Virus record (IMG/VR): IMGVR_UViG_3300037264_004953
Span: 1 to 27,669 of that record
Origin: a virus
Strand: one strand, 5' to 3'
DNA: 27,669 bases
The position numbers were made by a program, and so were the translations under genes. Numbering within the stretch: position 1 is the first letter of the stretch; each line of letters starts with the position of its first letter. The notes under the pieces are model-generated. The model did not search any database and was not told the DNA's origin. It saw nothing but the letters and a program-made list of their open reading frames with translations. Below are positions 9,976 to 18,171 of the stretch, one piece after another.

Positions 9976-11420
9976 TTGAAGAACCCGTTTACGACCGCGG
10001 TCCCGCGGATAATCTGCGTCGCGGTGGCCGTGGCCGTCGGCATCTTGAGGATGATGGCGAAGAACCGCCCAGGCTGTACCACCTCGGTACCCTCCCATGT
10101 AACCGGCGTGTTGAACGACTGCCCAACGACGCCCCCTGTCGGGATGAACATCTGCCCGATGGCCTTGCGCATGTACGGATATGGCGCAGCGGTCGCGAGA
10201 GACACCGCCGACGAATTGAACCCGAGGCCCCAGTGCAGCGAGTGCGCGGTCGTCGCCACGGCGACAACCATGTTGAAGGCGTGGATGGTCACGCCCTTCA
10301 CGACGAGCGCGTACGGCGTCGGGACCTGGAAGCCGAAGAGGCAGTAGTCCGTCTCGGCGCCACCCACCGCGGCGAACTGCCACTGTCCACCGAGAGTCGT
10401 GTAGCCAGCCGCGGTGTTGCTCAGCGTTGCCGAGGCCGGCGCCGCGGTGTTGGCGTAGTTCGCGGTCTGCGTGTAGGCCGTCGGCGACGTGAGGCTGCCG
10501 TAGTTTTGCGCCGCCTGGATGACGTCGTAGGGAATCCCCGACAGCGAGTCGCCGGCGAACACGCTGGTGCCAGCGACGAGCATCTGAACCGCGGTGCCGG
10601 TGGCGCCGGTGTTGCAGATGTGGTGGACCGCTGCGAGATGCGTTGCCGCGAAGCCGATAATGGCCGGCGTGAACTCCAGCGTTTGCTCGTTCACCAGCGC
10701 GCCGCCCATCGTGTAGATGCGGAACGTCGCTCGCGTGTCTTCGAGGAACACCTCAAACCACGCGTAGTCCGTCGTCGGAACCGACGCGATGAACGTGGCG
10801 TTAGAGATGGGCGTCCCGAGCTGCTCACTGCCGTTCATCGAGACGACGGGAATGTACTGCCCCGTGCCATCTTTGCGCCAGAGCGCGCCGTTCAGGAATG
10901 CCACGGCAGTGACGGCCGTCGGCACGCCGAAGCCCATCTGAATCTGATTGTTCGCGAAGTGCGCAGTGTGTCGCGCCTTCGTGCGGTACGTCAGCGCAGA
11001 CCGCGGAACGTTCTGGAAGAGCCGATGCGAGACGTGCATCGCGCCGACGGTGGTCGCGAACGAGTTGCCGGCGTTGAAGGTGATGGCGCCGGTCGCCTGC
11101 GTCACCGTCATCGTGGTGAGCGTCTGCACCCACTTGTTCGAGTCGTAGGCGGCGCCCTCGACGCTGTCGTAGAGCATCAGCGTGTCGTCGCTCGTGCGAA
11201 GGGTGCCGTTGGACGAGACTCTCAGCAGGCGCGACACCTTGTAGTCGGCGCCGGAGAGCTGCAGGCCGGGCTGCGTCGTGGGAACGATCGCGGCCTTGTT
11301 GGCGGCGCTGATGACGTTGCCGGCAGCGTCGTAGAGCGTCCCGCGCGCAGCGTTGCTGGTCGCGTCGACCTTGGCGATGGTCGCGCCGTCCTGCCCTAGA
11401 TGCTGGAATTGGAAACTCAT
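9972..11420 (-). CDS. Beta-rich minor structural protein, possibly LamG/ConA-like (482 aa)
   Basis: The ATG at 11420 overlaps the stop of the collagen-like gene as ATGA. The protein is dominated by Thr, Ala, Val and Asn in alternating strand patterns. About residues 75-260 (YDSNKWVQ, ITFNAGNSFATTV, NQIQMGFGV, WFEVFLEDTRATFRIYT) look like a concanavalin/laminin-G sandwich, a fold common in phage proteins that touch sugars or surfaces. The C-terminal half (YCLFGFQVP, LVVKGVTIHAFNMVV, GRFFAIILKMP) is a second beta domain. There is no signal peptide or catalytic motif that I can see. Lying next to a collagen-like gene and before the nozzle gene, it could be a decoration, appendage or host-contact component. 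That role is inferred. Confidence 0.6.
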   Translation of the reverse strand: MSFQFQHLGQDGATIAKVDATSNAARGTLYDAAGNVISAANKAAIVPTTQPGLQLSGADYKVSRLLRVSSNGTLRTSDDTLMLYDSVEGAAYDSNKWVQTLTTMTVTQATGAITFNAGNSFATTVGAMHVSHRLFQNVPRSALTYRTKARHTAHFANNQIQMGFGVPTAVTAVAFLNGALWRKDGTGQYIPVVSMNGSEQLGTPISNATFIASVPTTDYAWFEVFLEDTRATFRIYTMGGALVNEQTLEFTPAIIGFAATHLAAVHHICNTGATGTAVQMLVAGTSVFAGDSLSGIPYDVIQAAQNYGSLTSPTAYTQTANYANTAAPASATLSNTAAGYTTLGGQWQFAAVGGAETDYCLFGFQVPTPYALVVKGVTIHAFNMVVAVATTAHSLHWGLGFNSSAVSLATAAPYPYMRKAIGQMFIPTGGVVGQSFNTPVTWEGTEVVQPGRFFAIILKMPTATATATQIIRGTAVVNGFFK

Positions 11421-11863
11421 ACGCTATGAAACCAGTGTACGGTGAAAACGCCCGTGGCGAGGCCTGTGCGCAGGTCGCAGTGGATGTTCATGCTGGTGGC
11501 CGAGACGAAAGCGCACGACAGATGCCCGGTGAGCGCGAGGAGTCGGTGGGCGTCGGCGTTGTTCGATGCGGTGGAATCGTCGGCCTGCACGTGGGCCTCC
11601 TTGTGGTCGGCGACGTCGAGGCCAGTGAGACCCGACACGAGCACGGTCGCCGAGCTGGATGGCGTCGCGCCGAAGTCGAGGGAGGCGGTCCCCACCACGC
11701 CACCGCCAGCACCCGGCGGTCCCTCGGGACCTGTGGCGCCCGTGGCGCCCGTCGCCCCCGTGGCTCCGGTGGCGCCCGTCGCTCCTGTCGCGCCGGCTGG
11801 GCCTGCGGGACCCGTCGGGCCAAACACCGCCGCGCCGAAGTCGATGTCGGTGATTTTCGCCAT
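11417..11863 (-). CDS. Collagen-like repeat virion protein (148 aa)
   Basis: The start shares its A with the TGA of the connector gene (TGATG), and the stop overlaps the next start (ATGA). Residues 15-53 form about 12 Gly-X-Y triplets: GPT, two GPA, seven GAT, GPE, GPP and GAG. A short globular N-terminus (MAKITDIDFGAAV) precedes them, and about 95 residues of beta-type sequence follow, ending in FTVHWFHSV. Gly-X-Y runs in phage proteins form triple helices that act as trimerising rods in fibres or head decorations. The low-complexity codons make a 9-bp repeat tract at 11701-11822. The gene is much shorter than typical receptor-binding fibres, so a decoration fibre or small trimeric appendage seems more likely than the main adhesin. 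Confidence 0.8.
   Translation of the reverse strand: MAKITDIDFGAAVFGPTGPAGPAGATGATGATGATGATGATGATGPEGPPGAGGGVVGTASLDFGATPSSSATVLVSGLTGLDVADHKEAHVQADDSTASNNADAHRLLALTGHLSCAFVSATSMNIHCDLRTGLATGVFTVHWFHSV
11701..11822 (-). repeat. Tandem 9-bp repeats encoding Gly-Ala-Thr collagen triplets
   Basis: The plus strand shows repeated variants of ggcgcccgt / ggctccggt, each the complement of a Gly-Ala-Thr or Gly-Pro-X codon set. The period is 9 bp with third-position drift. Such a tract can gain or lose units by slippage, changing the rod length without breaking the frame. Confidence 0.8.
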
Positions 11864-12567
11864 CAGTCATCGTCCCCCCAGCGCCACCAGTGGCGGCGGC
11901 GGGTGCGCTTAATCATGTTCGGTCGCCCGGCGTCTCTGCCGCTGGCGAGCTGCATGATATCCTTCTCCATCTCGGAGCGCTGCGCGTAGAGGCCAGACGG
12001 GTCGGTCTCCTCCTTGATACGCATGTCGATGGCTGCGCCGAGCGCCACCCATCGCTCCCAGCCATTGATGCCGTCGAAGGTCTGCTCCGGCTCTGTCAGT
12101 CGCTGCATGCTGGGGATGTAGTGCAGCGTGATGGTCAGCGCGTTCGACTCAGGCGCCGGACGGATGTCGATACCCTCTGCCCGCACCTGGCGGCGCAGCT
12201 GACAGACGTGGACGTAGCCGACGCTCTCCTGAATCTTAAGAAGATAAGGAAGGTCTGTATAGTCAAAGCTGCCAAGCTCGGCAAAGTCGTTGCCGTCGCT
12301 CACTATCAGCGAGACGAGGCGGTAGAAGTCGGGCGCGGCAAGCTCTGCCCAGGTGTACAGAGACTGTCCGGACACCGTAGCGGTGCCGCCGTTGCTCTTG
12401 GCGTAGTACATCGGCCCGTTGGCGATGATGAGTTTGTCGTACAGACGCTGACAATGCTCGTCGATGCGGTTGGTCAGCCACTCATCAGAGATGAAGGTGG
12501 ACTGCTCCATGTCGGCCAGCTCGCGTGCGGACTGCCGCATCTCTGCGAGTGTTCTGGTTGCCGCCAT
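11863..12567 (-). CDS. Head-tail connector / adaptor protein (234 aa)
   Basis: A strong Shine-Dalgarno (GGGAGGT) sits 5 nt before the ATG at 12567. The N-terminal helices (RTLAEMRQSARELADME, SDEWLTNRIDEHCQRLYDKLI) are followed by YYAKS, a short strand region (ATVSGQSLYTW), APDFYRLVSLIVSD, and a later NALTITLHYIPS strand with amphipathic helices. This order of helices, a middle segment with a conserved aspartate-phenylalanine-tyrosine before a loop, then strands, is typical of phage connector proteins that bind below the portal. Position after the capsid genes and before tail genes fits. The C-terminus ends in a basic stretch (KRTRRRHWWRW) followed by GDDD. The exact family (P22 gp4-like or T7 gp11-like) cannot be decided by eye. 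Confidence 0.62.
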   Translation of the reverse strand: MAATRTLAEMRQSARELADMEQSTFISDEWLTNRIDEHCQRLYDKLIIANGPMYYAKSNGGTATVSGQSLYTWAELAAPDFYRLVSLIVSDGNDFAELGSFDYTDLPYLLKIQESVGYVHVCQLRRQVRAEGIDIRPAPESNALTITLHYIPSMQRLTEPEQTFDGINGWERWVALGAAIDMRIKEETDPSGLYAQRSEMEKDIMQLASGRDAGRPNMIKRTRRRHWWRWGDDD

Positions 12568-12583
12568 GGGCTACCTCCCGGGG

Positions 12584-12766
12584 TTAGCTGTTGTCTTCGA
12601 GGGCGTCGATGTAGCGATTGAGCGCTGCGCGGGCTGCGCCGCGCTTCGGCTCGGGGATGCCCATGGCCGCAGCGAGGGCGGCAAAGGCCTCCTGGGCCTC
12701 TTTGTCGCCGCCATCCTTCTTGGACTTCTTGGCCTCGGCCTTGGCCAGCTGTTCAGCCAGCGGCAT
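12584..12766 (-). CDS. Small charged helical protein of the head operon (60 aa)
   Basis: The ATG at 12766 shares its A with the preceding TAA (TAATG), which places the start well inside a longer open frame. The product starts MPLAEQLAKAEAKKSKKDGG and is rich in Lys, Ala and Glu, so almost entirely helical, with no membrane segment. The same gap in other phages often holds a small head-completion or assembly helper, but no family is recognisable. Its reality rests on the exact coupling upstream and the strong ribosome binding site of the next gene immediately after its stop. Confidence 0.62.
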   Translation of the reverse strand: MPLAEQLAKAEAKKSKKDGGDKEAQEAFAALAAAMGIPEPKRGAARAALNRYIDALEDNS

Positions 12767-13152
12767 TAGGCCGTGTTCCTTCGCGCCAGGATGGTCACGT
12801 TGACCGTGGCCGCCGGGTCGTCCAGGACTGCGGTGGCGTCCGTGTCGAAGCACAGCACCCGAACCGTCTGCGGATTGGTGGACGTGTCGACAATTGCGTT
12901 GCCGCTGAACGTGCCAGCGGTGGTCTGGACGTTGACTCCGACCGGGTGCAGGTACGCCCAGCGCTCACGGAGAGAGTAGGTGTGGTCGCCGGCCCCGCCG
13001 TCGACATACGCCACCGTCTCGTCGATGACGCCGTCCATGTTGCCATTGGTGGCGACGGTAGGCGTCGCGGCGCCCGTGGTGCTGAACTGGAGCAGCACAT
13101 GCTCCCCGCGCGGGGTGCACACGGGTACTTTTCCGAATCCGATATCAGCCAT
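12766..13152 (-). CDS. Small beta-rich head protein, candidate decoration protein (128 aa)
   Basis: The ATG at 13152 is preceded by AGGGGTG, a usable ribosome binding site, 9 bp after the stop of the upstream gene. The protein alternates short strands and turns (EHVLLQFSTT, ETVAYVDGG, TVRVLCFDTD, TVNVTILARR) with no long helix, a pattern of a compact beta barrel. Two genes downstream of the major capsid protein, a small beta-rich product is commonly a capsid cement or decoration protein, or a head-completion stopper. I cannot choose between these from sequence alone. Confidence 0.6.
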   Translation of the reverse strand: MADIGFGKVPVCTPRGEHVLLQFSTTGAATPTVATNGNMDGVIDETVAYVDGGAGDHTYSLRERWAYLHPVGVNVQTTAGTFSGNAIVDTSTNPQTVRVLCFDTDATAVLDDPAATVNVTILARRNTA

Positions 13153-13161
13153 GGGTCACCC

Positions 13162-13791
13162 CTAGGTGAGCTTCTTCTTGTAGTTGATGTCCACGCGGCG
13201 GAGCAGCTTGGCGTCCGTCGCGTGCGCGGTGGGCGTGAGCTGGAAGCTCAGGAGACGCGGGGCGTCCGGAATGTCAGCCGCCGCCACCGTGGCCGTGATG
13301 TCTGCGTACGTCGCAGAGGCATTGCCGGTGGCAGTGTCAGTCACCAGTGCGCCAGAGTCCCAAGACGTAGACAGCGTAAAGCTGGCCGCGTCGGTGGTGC
13401 CACCGCTCGCGGTACGCAGGCCGAAGGTCACATCCTGTGAACCATCGAAGTCCGGAGGCAGAGACAGCTGGAACCCGACCACGTCGTTGTTGCTGGCGGC
13501 CCATGACAACTCAATGACACCAGAGGTGCCCCTGAGAACCGGGGTCGTATCGGAAGCGAGCACGCCGCCGATGGCAACGATGTTACCAACATCGCCGTCG
13601 GTAGACATCTCTCGCATGTCGAAGAGGCTCACGCTGACGCGGCCGTCTTGGAGAGCGTTGGCCAATACCCCTTTCATCGTCTCGGCAGAGACGTCGGTCC
13701 CGCTGCCCGGTCCGTGGGAACCGGCAGCAGGGTTACAAAGAAGGTCCAGGGCTCGCTTTTGCGTGGCTTGAAGGTCGTCGTAGGTAGGCAT
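13162..13791 (-). CDS. Virion-associated protein downstream of the capsid gene (209 aa)
   Basis: It begins 11 bp after the capsid gene stop with an AAGGGA ribosome binding site upstream. The first 60 residues are helical (PTYDDLQATQKRALDLLC, AETMKGVLANALQ) and the remainder is beta-type, with strands such as VIELSWAAS, VGFQLSLPPDF and SFTLSTSWDSG, ending in a basic RRVDINYKKKLT. A helical anchor followed by a beta sandwich is seen in head decoration and head-fibre proteins. No family is recognised, so the function is inferred only from the place directly behind the capsid gene. Confidence 0.58.
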   Translation of the reverse strand: MPTYDDLQATQKRALDLLCNPAAGSHGPGSGTDVSAETMKGVLANALQDGRVSVSLFDMREMSTDGDVGNIVAIGGVLASDTTPVLRGTSGVIELSWAASNNDVVGFQLSLPPDFDGSQDVTFGLRTASGGTTDAASFTLSTSWDSGALVTDTATGNASATYADITATVAAADIPDAPRLLSFQLTPTAHATDAKLLRRVDINYKKKLT

Positions 13792-13802
13792 GATTCAGTC
13801 CC

Positions 13803-15008
13803 TTACCACGTGATGAGCACGTTCTCCAGTGGGTTCTCGCACATCAGCTGGCAGTACGCCTTGAGCCGGAACTCATGGGCGTCGCTCGACGGCTCGCGGC
13901 TGAGCTTGTTGCCGTCCTTGGTGTCGAAGTGCGGCACGCCACTCTTTGTGTGGCCAAGCGTCCAGACGCCAGACGACTTGGTCATCAGACCTAAGGCATC
14001 CGGGCAGTACGGGTCGCGCATCACCTTGCAGTTGCCGACCTTGACCGCCTCGTACGACACCTTGGCGGTGCCGCTCATGTTGCCGCCGGTCATCTTCTCG
14101 TACGTGGCCTTGCCCTGCAGGCTCTTGAGCAGCGTCGCGTAGCGCCGCGGGCCCATGTAGAGGACGTCCAGCTCACCAGCGTTGTTTTCGAACGCTCGCG
14201 CCTGCGCGTCGATGATGGCCGACTCGATGTCCTGGTTGCTCGCGCTGTACTTGATGCCAGCCAGACGGGTCGGGTCCTCGGTGCGGGTCACGCCGAACAG
14301 CGCCGCGGGCGCGTCCGTGGGCGGCACCCAGGCCAGGACACCGGCAATCGAGTTGCCGAAGGTGCCCTCCTTGAAGATGTAGTCGTCCGGGCTGTCCGAG
14401 ATGGTCGGCACCTGGGTCGACCAGTTCGTGTCAGTGTCGAGGTAGCCGTTCTTTCGGTCTACCGCGGTCACCGTGCCGGTACCAGCTTTCACTGAGCCGG
14501 ACGTGCCGTCGGTGGCGCTGAACTCCAGCTCGTCACCGACGTTGAAGTTGACGTGGTCCGTCACCGTCGCCAGCGTGATGCGCGTGGTCGCCACGGTGCC
14601 AACGCGGCCGATGGAGCCGCCGGTGTTGTTCCAGACGGAGTAGCTCAGCGCGTGGCTGAACTCCTGCAGCTTCTGGTCGAGGATGGTCTTCAGGCCGGCC
14701 GCAACCGCGCCGCCGCCCGCCGAGCTGTCGTCGGTCTCGCCGTCGATGCTACCGAGCACGTACAGCTTGGAGCGGGTCACGCGGAACGCACGGGGCGTCG
14801 AGGCGTTCTTGCGCGCCTGGGCCACCGTGAAGCTCGGCGACGCGCCCTGGTGGGCGATGTTGATGACGAGGTCGCGACTCTTGCCCGGCATCAGCCGCTT
14901 GTCGCACATCGCAAGGAAGGGGCTTTCCTTGAGAACCGCCTGCTCGATGCCTTCTCGGTAGAGAATCTTGAGCGCGGCGTCAAAGTTCGCGTTGTTAAGA
15001 GCAGTCAT
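13803..15008 (-). CDS. Major capsid protein, HK97-like (401 aa)
   Basis: It follows the scaffold gene by 31 bp, with only a weak GGGA element before the ATG. Length and pattern fit HK97-fold capsid proteins: an N-terminal helix (NFDAALKILYREGIEQAVLKESPFL), a beta segment around RDLVINIAHQ, a long spine-type helix (LKTILDQKLQEFSHALSYSVWN), a glycine-rich loop region, and a C-terminal P-domain-like part with a long helix (IESAIIDAQARAFENN), VLYMGPRRYATLLKSL and FRLKAYCQLMCENPLENVLITW. A Thr/Gly/Asp-rich insert with KAGTGTVTAV at about residues 170-200 may be an extra surface domain. The place directly after portal and scaffold is the strongest evidence. Proteolytic processing is not evident. 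Confidence 0.8.
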   Translation of the reverse strand: MTALNNANFDAALKILYREGIEQAVLKESPFLAMCDKRLMPGKSRDLVINIAHQGASPSFTVAQARKNASTPRAFRVTRSKLYVLGSIDGETDDSSAGGGAVAAGLKTILDQKLQEFSHALSYSVWNNTGGSIGRVGTVATTRITLATVTDHVNFNVGDELEFSATDGTSGSVKAGTGTVTAVDRKNGYLDTDTNWSTQVPTISDSPDDYIFKEGTFGNSIAGVLAWVPPTDAPAALFGVTRTEDPTRLAGIKYSASNQDIESAIIDAQARAFENNAGELDVLYMGPRRYATLLKSLQGKATYEKMTGGNMSGTAKVSYEAVKVGNCKVMRDPYCPDALGLMTKSSGVWTLGHTKSGVPHFDTKDGNKLSREPSSDAHEFRLKAYCQLMCENPLENVLITW

Positions 15009-15039
15009 TGGTTACGTCCCGGGGGGCACGCAACCGCTG

Positions 15040-16065
15040 TCACTCAAACAGGCGAGCTACCTTTTCCAGTTGCTCCGCCACGGACAATACGCGAGTTGCA
15101 CCCCCGTGTGAGGTGTCTTCGTCGTCTAGGGTTGTCCGCTCGGGAGCGTCAGCTTGTTTCGCCGGAGGCGTGGCCAGCGTGGCCTCGGGTTTCGCCGCAG
15201 GGCTGGGAGTCCCGTTTCCCCTCATGGCTTGGTAGGCCTGGTACGTACTATCTAGCTCATCTTGGGCAAGAGCGTTTAGCGTCTTGACGAACTCGACCTT
15301 GTTGTTCAGAAGTTCCGGCCTGTTGCCGATGGCCCACTCGATGGACGAGACCAGCTCGCTCTGTAGGCGGCCGTCGCTCATGGCAGCCAGTGCAGGATAG
15401 TCCTTGGCCTTGGCCATGGACATGGTCTCTGCGAAGTAGCCCTGCCAGTAGTTGGCGCGCTGCTCCTGCTGCACCTCGGCCTGCTCGGCGCGGATGCGGC
15501 TGAGGATGGACTCCTCCAGCTGGCGCGCGTTCACCTGCTCGGCTGGCTTCTTCGCCTTGTCTGACTCGGCCAGGTCGCCGATGATGTCCAGCACCAGAGC
15601 GTTTGGGTCCTTGCCCATGATGCGCGCCAGTGCCTCCAGGCCGGCTCTGTGGTCTCCGTTCCGCAGGGCGCGGTACGCTTCGATGACAGGCGTTGCCTCG
15701 GTCAGCTCCTGGTCACGCTGGTTCAGCGCTGCCTCGCGCTCATTCAGGGCGGTGCGCTTTCGGCGCAGGGCATAGAAGCCGTTGGCCACGTTCTCGGGAG
15801 ACTCAACCTCCTCGGGTTTCTTCTCCTCTGGCTTGGCCTCGGCATCGGGCTTGGCGCCCTCGGGCTTAGGCGCCTCGTCTGGCGGCTTAGGTGGCGTTTC
15901 GCCGGTCAGTGCGCCTACCTTGGCGGCTACCTCTGCGTCCTTGACGGCGTCTGCATCGGCCATGGCCTTCCCGGCCTCGGCGAAGATGTCTACCGACTCA
16001 GCGTTGCCGCCCTCGGCCAGGGGCAAAGTCCCATCGTCCGCAGTCTCTGCGTCTTTGTCACTCAT
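15040..16065 (-). CDS. Capsid scaffolding protein (341 aa)
   Basis: A GAGGAAAC ribosome binding site stands just before the ATG, 14 bp after the portal stop. The N-terminal third is acidic, Ala-rich and disordered-looking, with a Pro/Lys/Glu tract (KPPDEAPKPEGAKPDAEAKPEEKKPEE) at about residues 59-87. The middle is a long charged helix (RRKRTALNEREAALNQRDQEL and onward) and the last 35 residues hold a DDEDTSHGGATRVL linker and a helix ending in VARLFE. This composition, the size, and the position between portal and major capsid protein are typical of scaffolds that drive procapsid assembly and later leave. A fused protease is not visible. Confidence 0.78.
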   Translation of the reverse strand: MSDKDAETADDGTLPLAEGGNAESVDIFAEAGKAMADADAVKDAEVAAKVGALTGETPPKPPDEAPKPEGAKPDAEAKPEEKKPEEVESPENVANGFYALRRKRTALNEREAALNQRDQELTEATPVIEAYRALRNGDHRAGLEALARIMGKDPNALVLDIIGDLAESDKAKKPAEQVNARQLEESILSRIRAEQAEVQQEQRANYWQGYFAETMSMAKAKDYPALAAMSDGRLQSELVSSIEWAIGNRPELLNNKVEFVKTLNALAQDELDSTYQAYQAMRGNGTPSPAAKPEATLATPPAKQADAPERTTLDDEDTSHGGATRVLSVAEQLEKVARLFE

Positions 16066-16079
16066 GTTTCCTCACGGTC

Positions 16080-18041
16080 TCACGCGGCCATGGGCATCTG
16101 CGGGGCCATCATCTCAGGCGGCATCCCGGGAGCGCCCATGGGCGGCCCAGGTGGCGCCAGCGGCATGCCGGTCATCGGGTCGACCGGTGGCGCCATCGGC
16201 ATACCCGTCATGGGGTCTGCCGGTGGCATGGCTGCTGCGTCCATTGGCATAGGTGGAGCCGCCGGCTGCATGGCAGCGGTGGCAATCTTAAGGTAACCGT
16301 TGGCCTTGTCAATCCAGGCCCTGATAAGGTCGAGTCTGTCGTCGGGGCAGCCATTCATCTTCTCGCGGAAGATGACGCTGTTGGCTATCTGAACACCGCG
16401 CTCCAGCGGGGCCGTCGGCCACGGCGCGACGTACTTGTTCTCGTCGAGCATGGTATCAATCTGGTAGCGGATGAAGTCGATGGGCGCCGTGAACTCGGCG
16501 ATGGCGCCCTCGGTGTCTGGCACGTCGAGCGCGAGCGAGTAGAAGGTCTCGTTGTCCAGCACGCCGTCGGCGCGCATGTCGTCAAGCGTCTGGATGCGGC
16601 CGGCTGGCTCTTGAGGCAGTGAGCTGGCGGGGAAGGTCTTGATGCGGAAGCGCTTGTCGTCTGGGTTGAGCTTGGACCACTCAATCTCCACTGGCACGCC
16701 GAAGCGCTTGTACAGCACCTTGACGCTGCGGTTGCCCTCCTGCAGCTGACGCATGCAGTGCACCGCCTCGTTCATGTATCGGGCATGGCTGCGCTCGCCG
16801 CAGCGCTTGAAGTCGATGAAGCGTCGGCTACCGGTGTCGGTCAGCACGCGCAGCGCCTTACCTGACTCCAGGTTAGCCGGGATGGTGCCCTGGCTCTGTA
16901 GCTCGTTAACAGCGAACTCCTCCAGAATGGCCTGGCGGAGGTGGTCGCGGTGCTCGTACGCCTGCGCCGGCATCGGCTCGGGCGCGAACGCGCGGATGCG
17001 CTCCGGGTTCGGATGCTCCGCGGTCGTGCCGGCCATGTTCGTCAAGTGGTCCTTGAACGTTCCGCCGGCAGGCGGGTAGATAATGACCATGCGCGCATGG
17101 TACTCCATCGCCTCGTCGATGCGCTTCATGATGTCGTTGAGCGCCACCTGGAGCGGCCCAGCGCGGCTCACGACGGAGATGCCCCACCAGCCCTTGGTGT
17201 TCTTTGTCGGCCGGAAGTCGACCACGGGGAACTTCTTGCGCTTATACGGCCGGTACAGCAGCGTGGAGCCGCCAATAACGATGGCGTAGACACCGTCGTC
17301 GCCGTCCTCTTTGCTGGGCAGGTGCCAGCACTCCCAGACCTCGATGAGGTCGTTGGTCTCACCGGCGTTCCCTGGCTCGGACAGCGCCCATATGCTCTCT
17401 GAGCTGTCCGGGGCGTACTCTATGGCCTCTTCCATGGCCTTGGACCAGCGGCCCATGTCCTTGGCCACGGAGGCAAGGTGGTGCCGGTCGATGAAGCCGC
17501 GGATGAACATCTGCCGCGGTGGATGGTCGCCACAGTTACGGTCGTCGATGAGCACGTTGCAGGGGAAGATGCGGCGCGTCTTCATCTCCTTCCCGAGGAC
17601 GTACGGCTGGAGAAAGCCACAGCCTGCGATGAGCCCGTCGCGGTAGAACTGGGCGCGCAGTTCCTCTAGGTCCTGCTCCTCGGAGACGTCGTCGCCCCAC
17701 GAGGTGAGCTTCCGGGCCGTGCGACGGTCGAACCACGTGCCGCCTCGGCTGATGAACATGGCCCTGGGCGGAGTCTGGAGCAGCTCAGAGACGATGGTGT
17801 CTACGCCGGTGGCGATGACGTTGCGCCGCAGCGCCGGGGTGGACACCGTCAGCGCGGAAGAGATGCCCCACGCCCCGAACTCGCCGTACAGGCAGTAGTT
17901 GTTCAGGATGGTCTGCGCTCGGTCGATGGTCGCGAACTCGATGCGCTTGGCCTCTGCGATGGCCTTGGATGAGAACTCGGCGCCTACCGCGTCGCCAGTG
18001 GGCGACTGGTACCACCAGAGGTCTTCTCGTTTACTGTGCAC
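16080..18041 (-). CDS. Portal protein (653 aa)
   Basis: The GTG at 18041 is the first start in the frame and has no clear Shine-Dalgarno. The product opens MHSKREDLWWYQSP. The region YCLYGEFGAWGISS, ALRRNVIATGVDTIVSELL, then AQFYRDGLIAGCGFLQPYVL and RIFPCNVLIDDRN follows the usual portal layout of wing and stem. A helical part around LQVALNDIMKRIDEAMEY gives the stem and crown. The size is in the podovirus range. The last 65 or so residues are unlike the rest: a Met/Pro/Ala tail with two copies of DPMTGMP, which is probably unstructured. It lies upstream of scaffold and capsid genes, as in most tailed phages. In the virion it forms the dodecameric DNA gate and binds terminase. Confidence 0.82.
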   Translation of the reverse strand: MHSKREDLWWYQSPTGDAVGAEFSSKAIAEAKRIEFATIDRAQTILNNYCLYGEFGAWGISSALTVSTPALRRNVIATGVDTIVSELLQTPPRAMFISRGGTWFDRRTARKLTSWGDDVSEEQDLEELRAQFYRDGLIAGCGFLQPYVLGKEMKTRRIFPCNVLIDDRNCGDHPPRQMFIRGFIDRHHLASVAKDMGRWSKAMEEAIEYAPDSSESIWALSEPGNAGETNDLIEVWECWHLPSKEDGDDGVYAIVIGGSTLLYRPYKRKKFPVVDFRPTKNTKGWWGISVVSRAGPLQVALNDIMKRIDEAMEYHARMVIIYPPAGGTFKDHLTNMAGTTAEHPNPERIRAFAPEPMPAQAYEHRDHLRQAILEEFAVNELQSQGTIPANLESGKALRVLTDTGSRRFIDFKRCGERSHARYMNEAVHCMRQLQEGNRSVKVLYKRFGVPVEIEWSKLNPDDKRFRIKTFPASSLPQEPAGRIQTLDDMRADGVLDNETFYSLALDVPDTEGAIAEFTAPIDFIRYQIDTMLDENKYVAPWPTAPLERGVQIANSVIFREKMNGCPDDRLDLIRAWIDKANGYLKIATAAMQPAAPPMPMDAAAMPPADPMTGMPMAPPVDPMTGMPLAPPGPPMGAPGMPPEMMAPQMPMAA

Positions 18042-18072
18042 TAGTTAAGGAGTCCCAAGGTAACTAAGAAGA

Positions 18073-18143
18073 AGCCCCCGCCGTAATCGAACCGGTCCTC
18101 CGGCAGCGCGCCGGTACCCTTCCCACTTGAGCTACTAGGGGCT
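18073..18143 (-). pseudogene. Degenerate tRNA-like element between RNA ligase and portal genes
   Basis: On the minus strand AGCCCCT (18143-18137) pairs with GGGGGCT (18079-18073) as a seven-base acceptor stem, including one G-U pair. A D-arm GCTC/GGGT with a nine-base GG-containing loop and a T-loop TTCGATT are present. It departs from a working tRNA in three ways: two extra bases (AG) follow the acceptor stem; the anticodon arm CCGGC/GCCGG closes only a five-base loop (or seven bases with no U33); and T-stem positions 53-61 are G-A. No CCA is encoded. It is 28 bp past the RNA ligase stop, in the same direction. It may be a decayed tRNA or a deliberate tRNA mimic. Confidence 0.6.
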
Positions 18144-18171
18144 ATGTGGTACGTCTAGCTGTCTAGAATCT

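Noticed and set aside
9250-10347. 365-codon plus-strand open frame across the nozzle, 165-aa and 482-aa genes
   Set aside because: It crosses three well-supported genes, has no ribosome binding site and has shadow-like Arg/Pro/Ala composition.
10506-10514. TTGCGCCGC on the plus strand inside the 482-aa gene
   Set aside because: It is antisense within a coding gene and has no downstream start at the typical distance, so probably chance.
10233-11399. 388-codon open frame on the plus strand opposite the beta-rich structural gene
   Set aside because: It is Arg/Val/Gly-rich low-complexity sequence, the expected mirror of a GC-rich gene. The minus-strand gene has coupled ends and sensible composition.
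18073-18143. Reading the tRNA-like element as a normal tRNA-Gly(GCC)
   Set aside because: Placing GCC as anticodon leaves the flanking five bases unpaired, and other anticodon placements lack U33 or shorten the loop to five bases.
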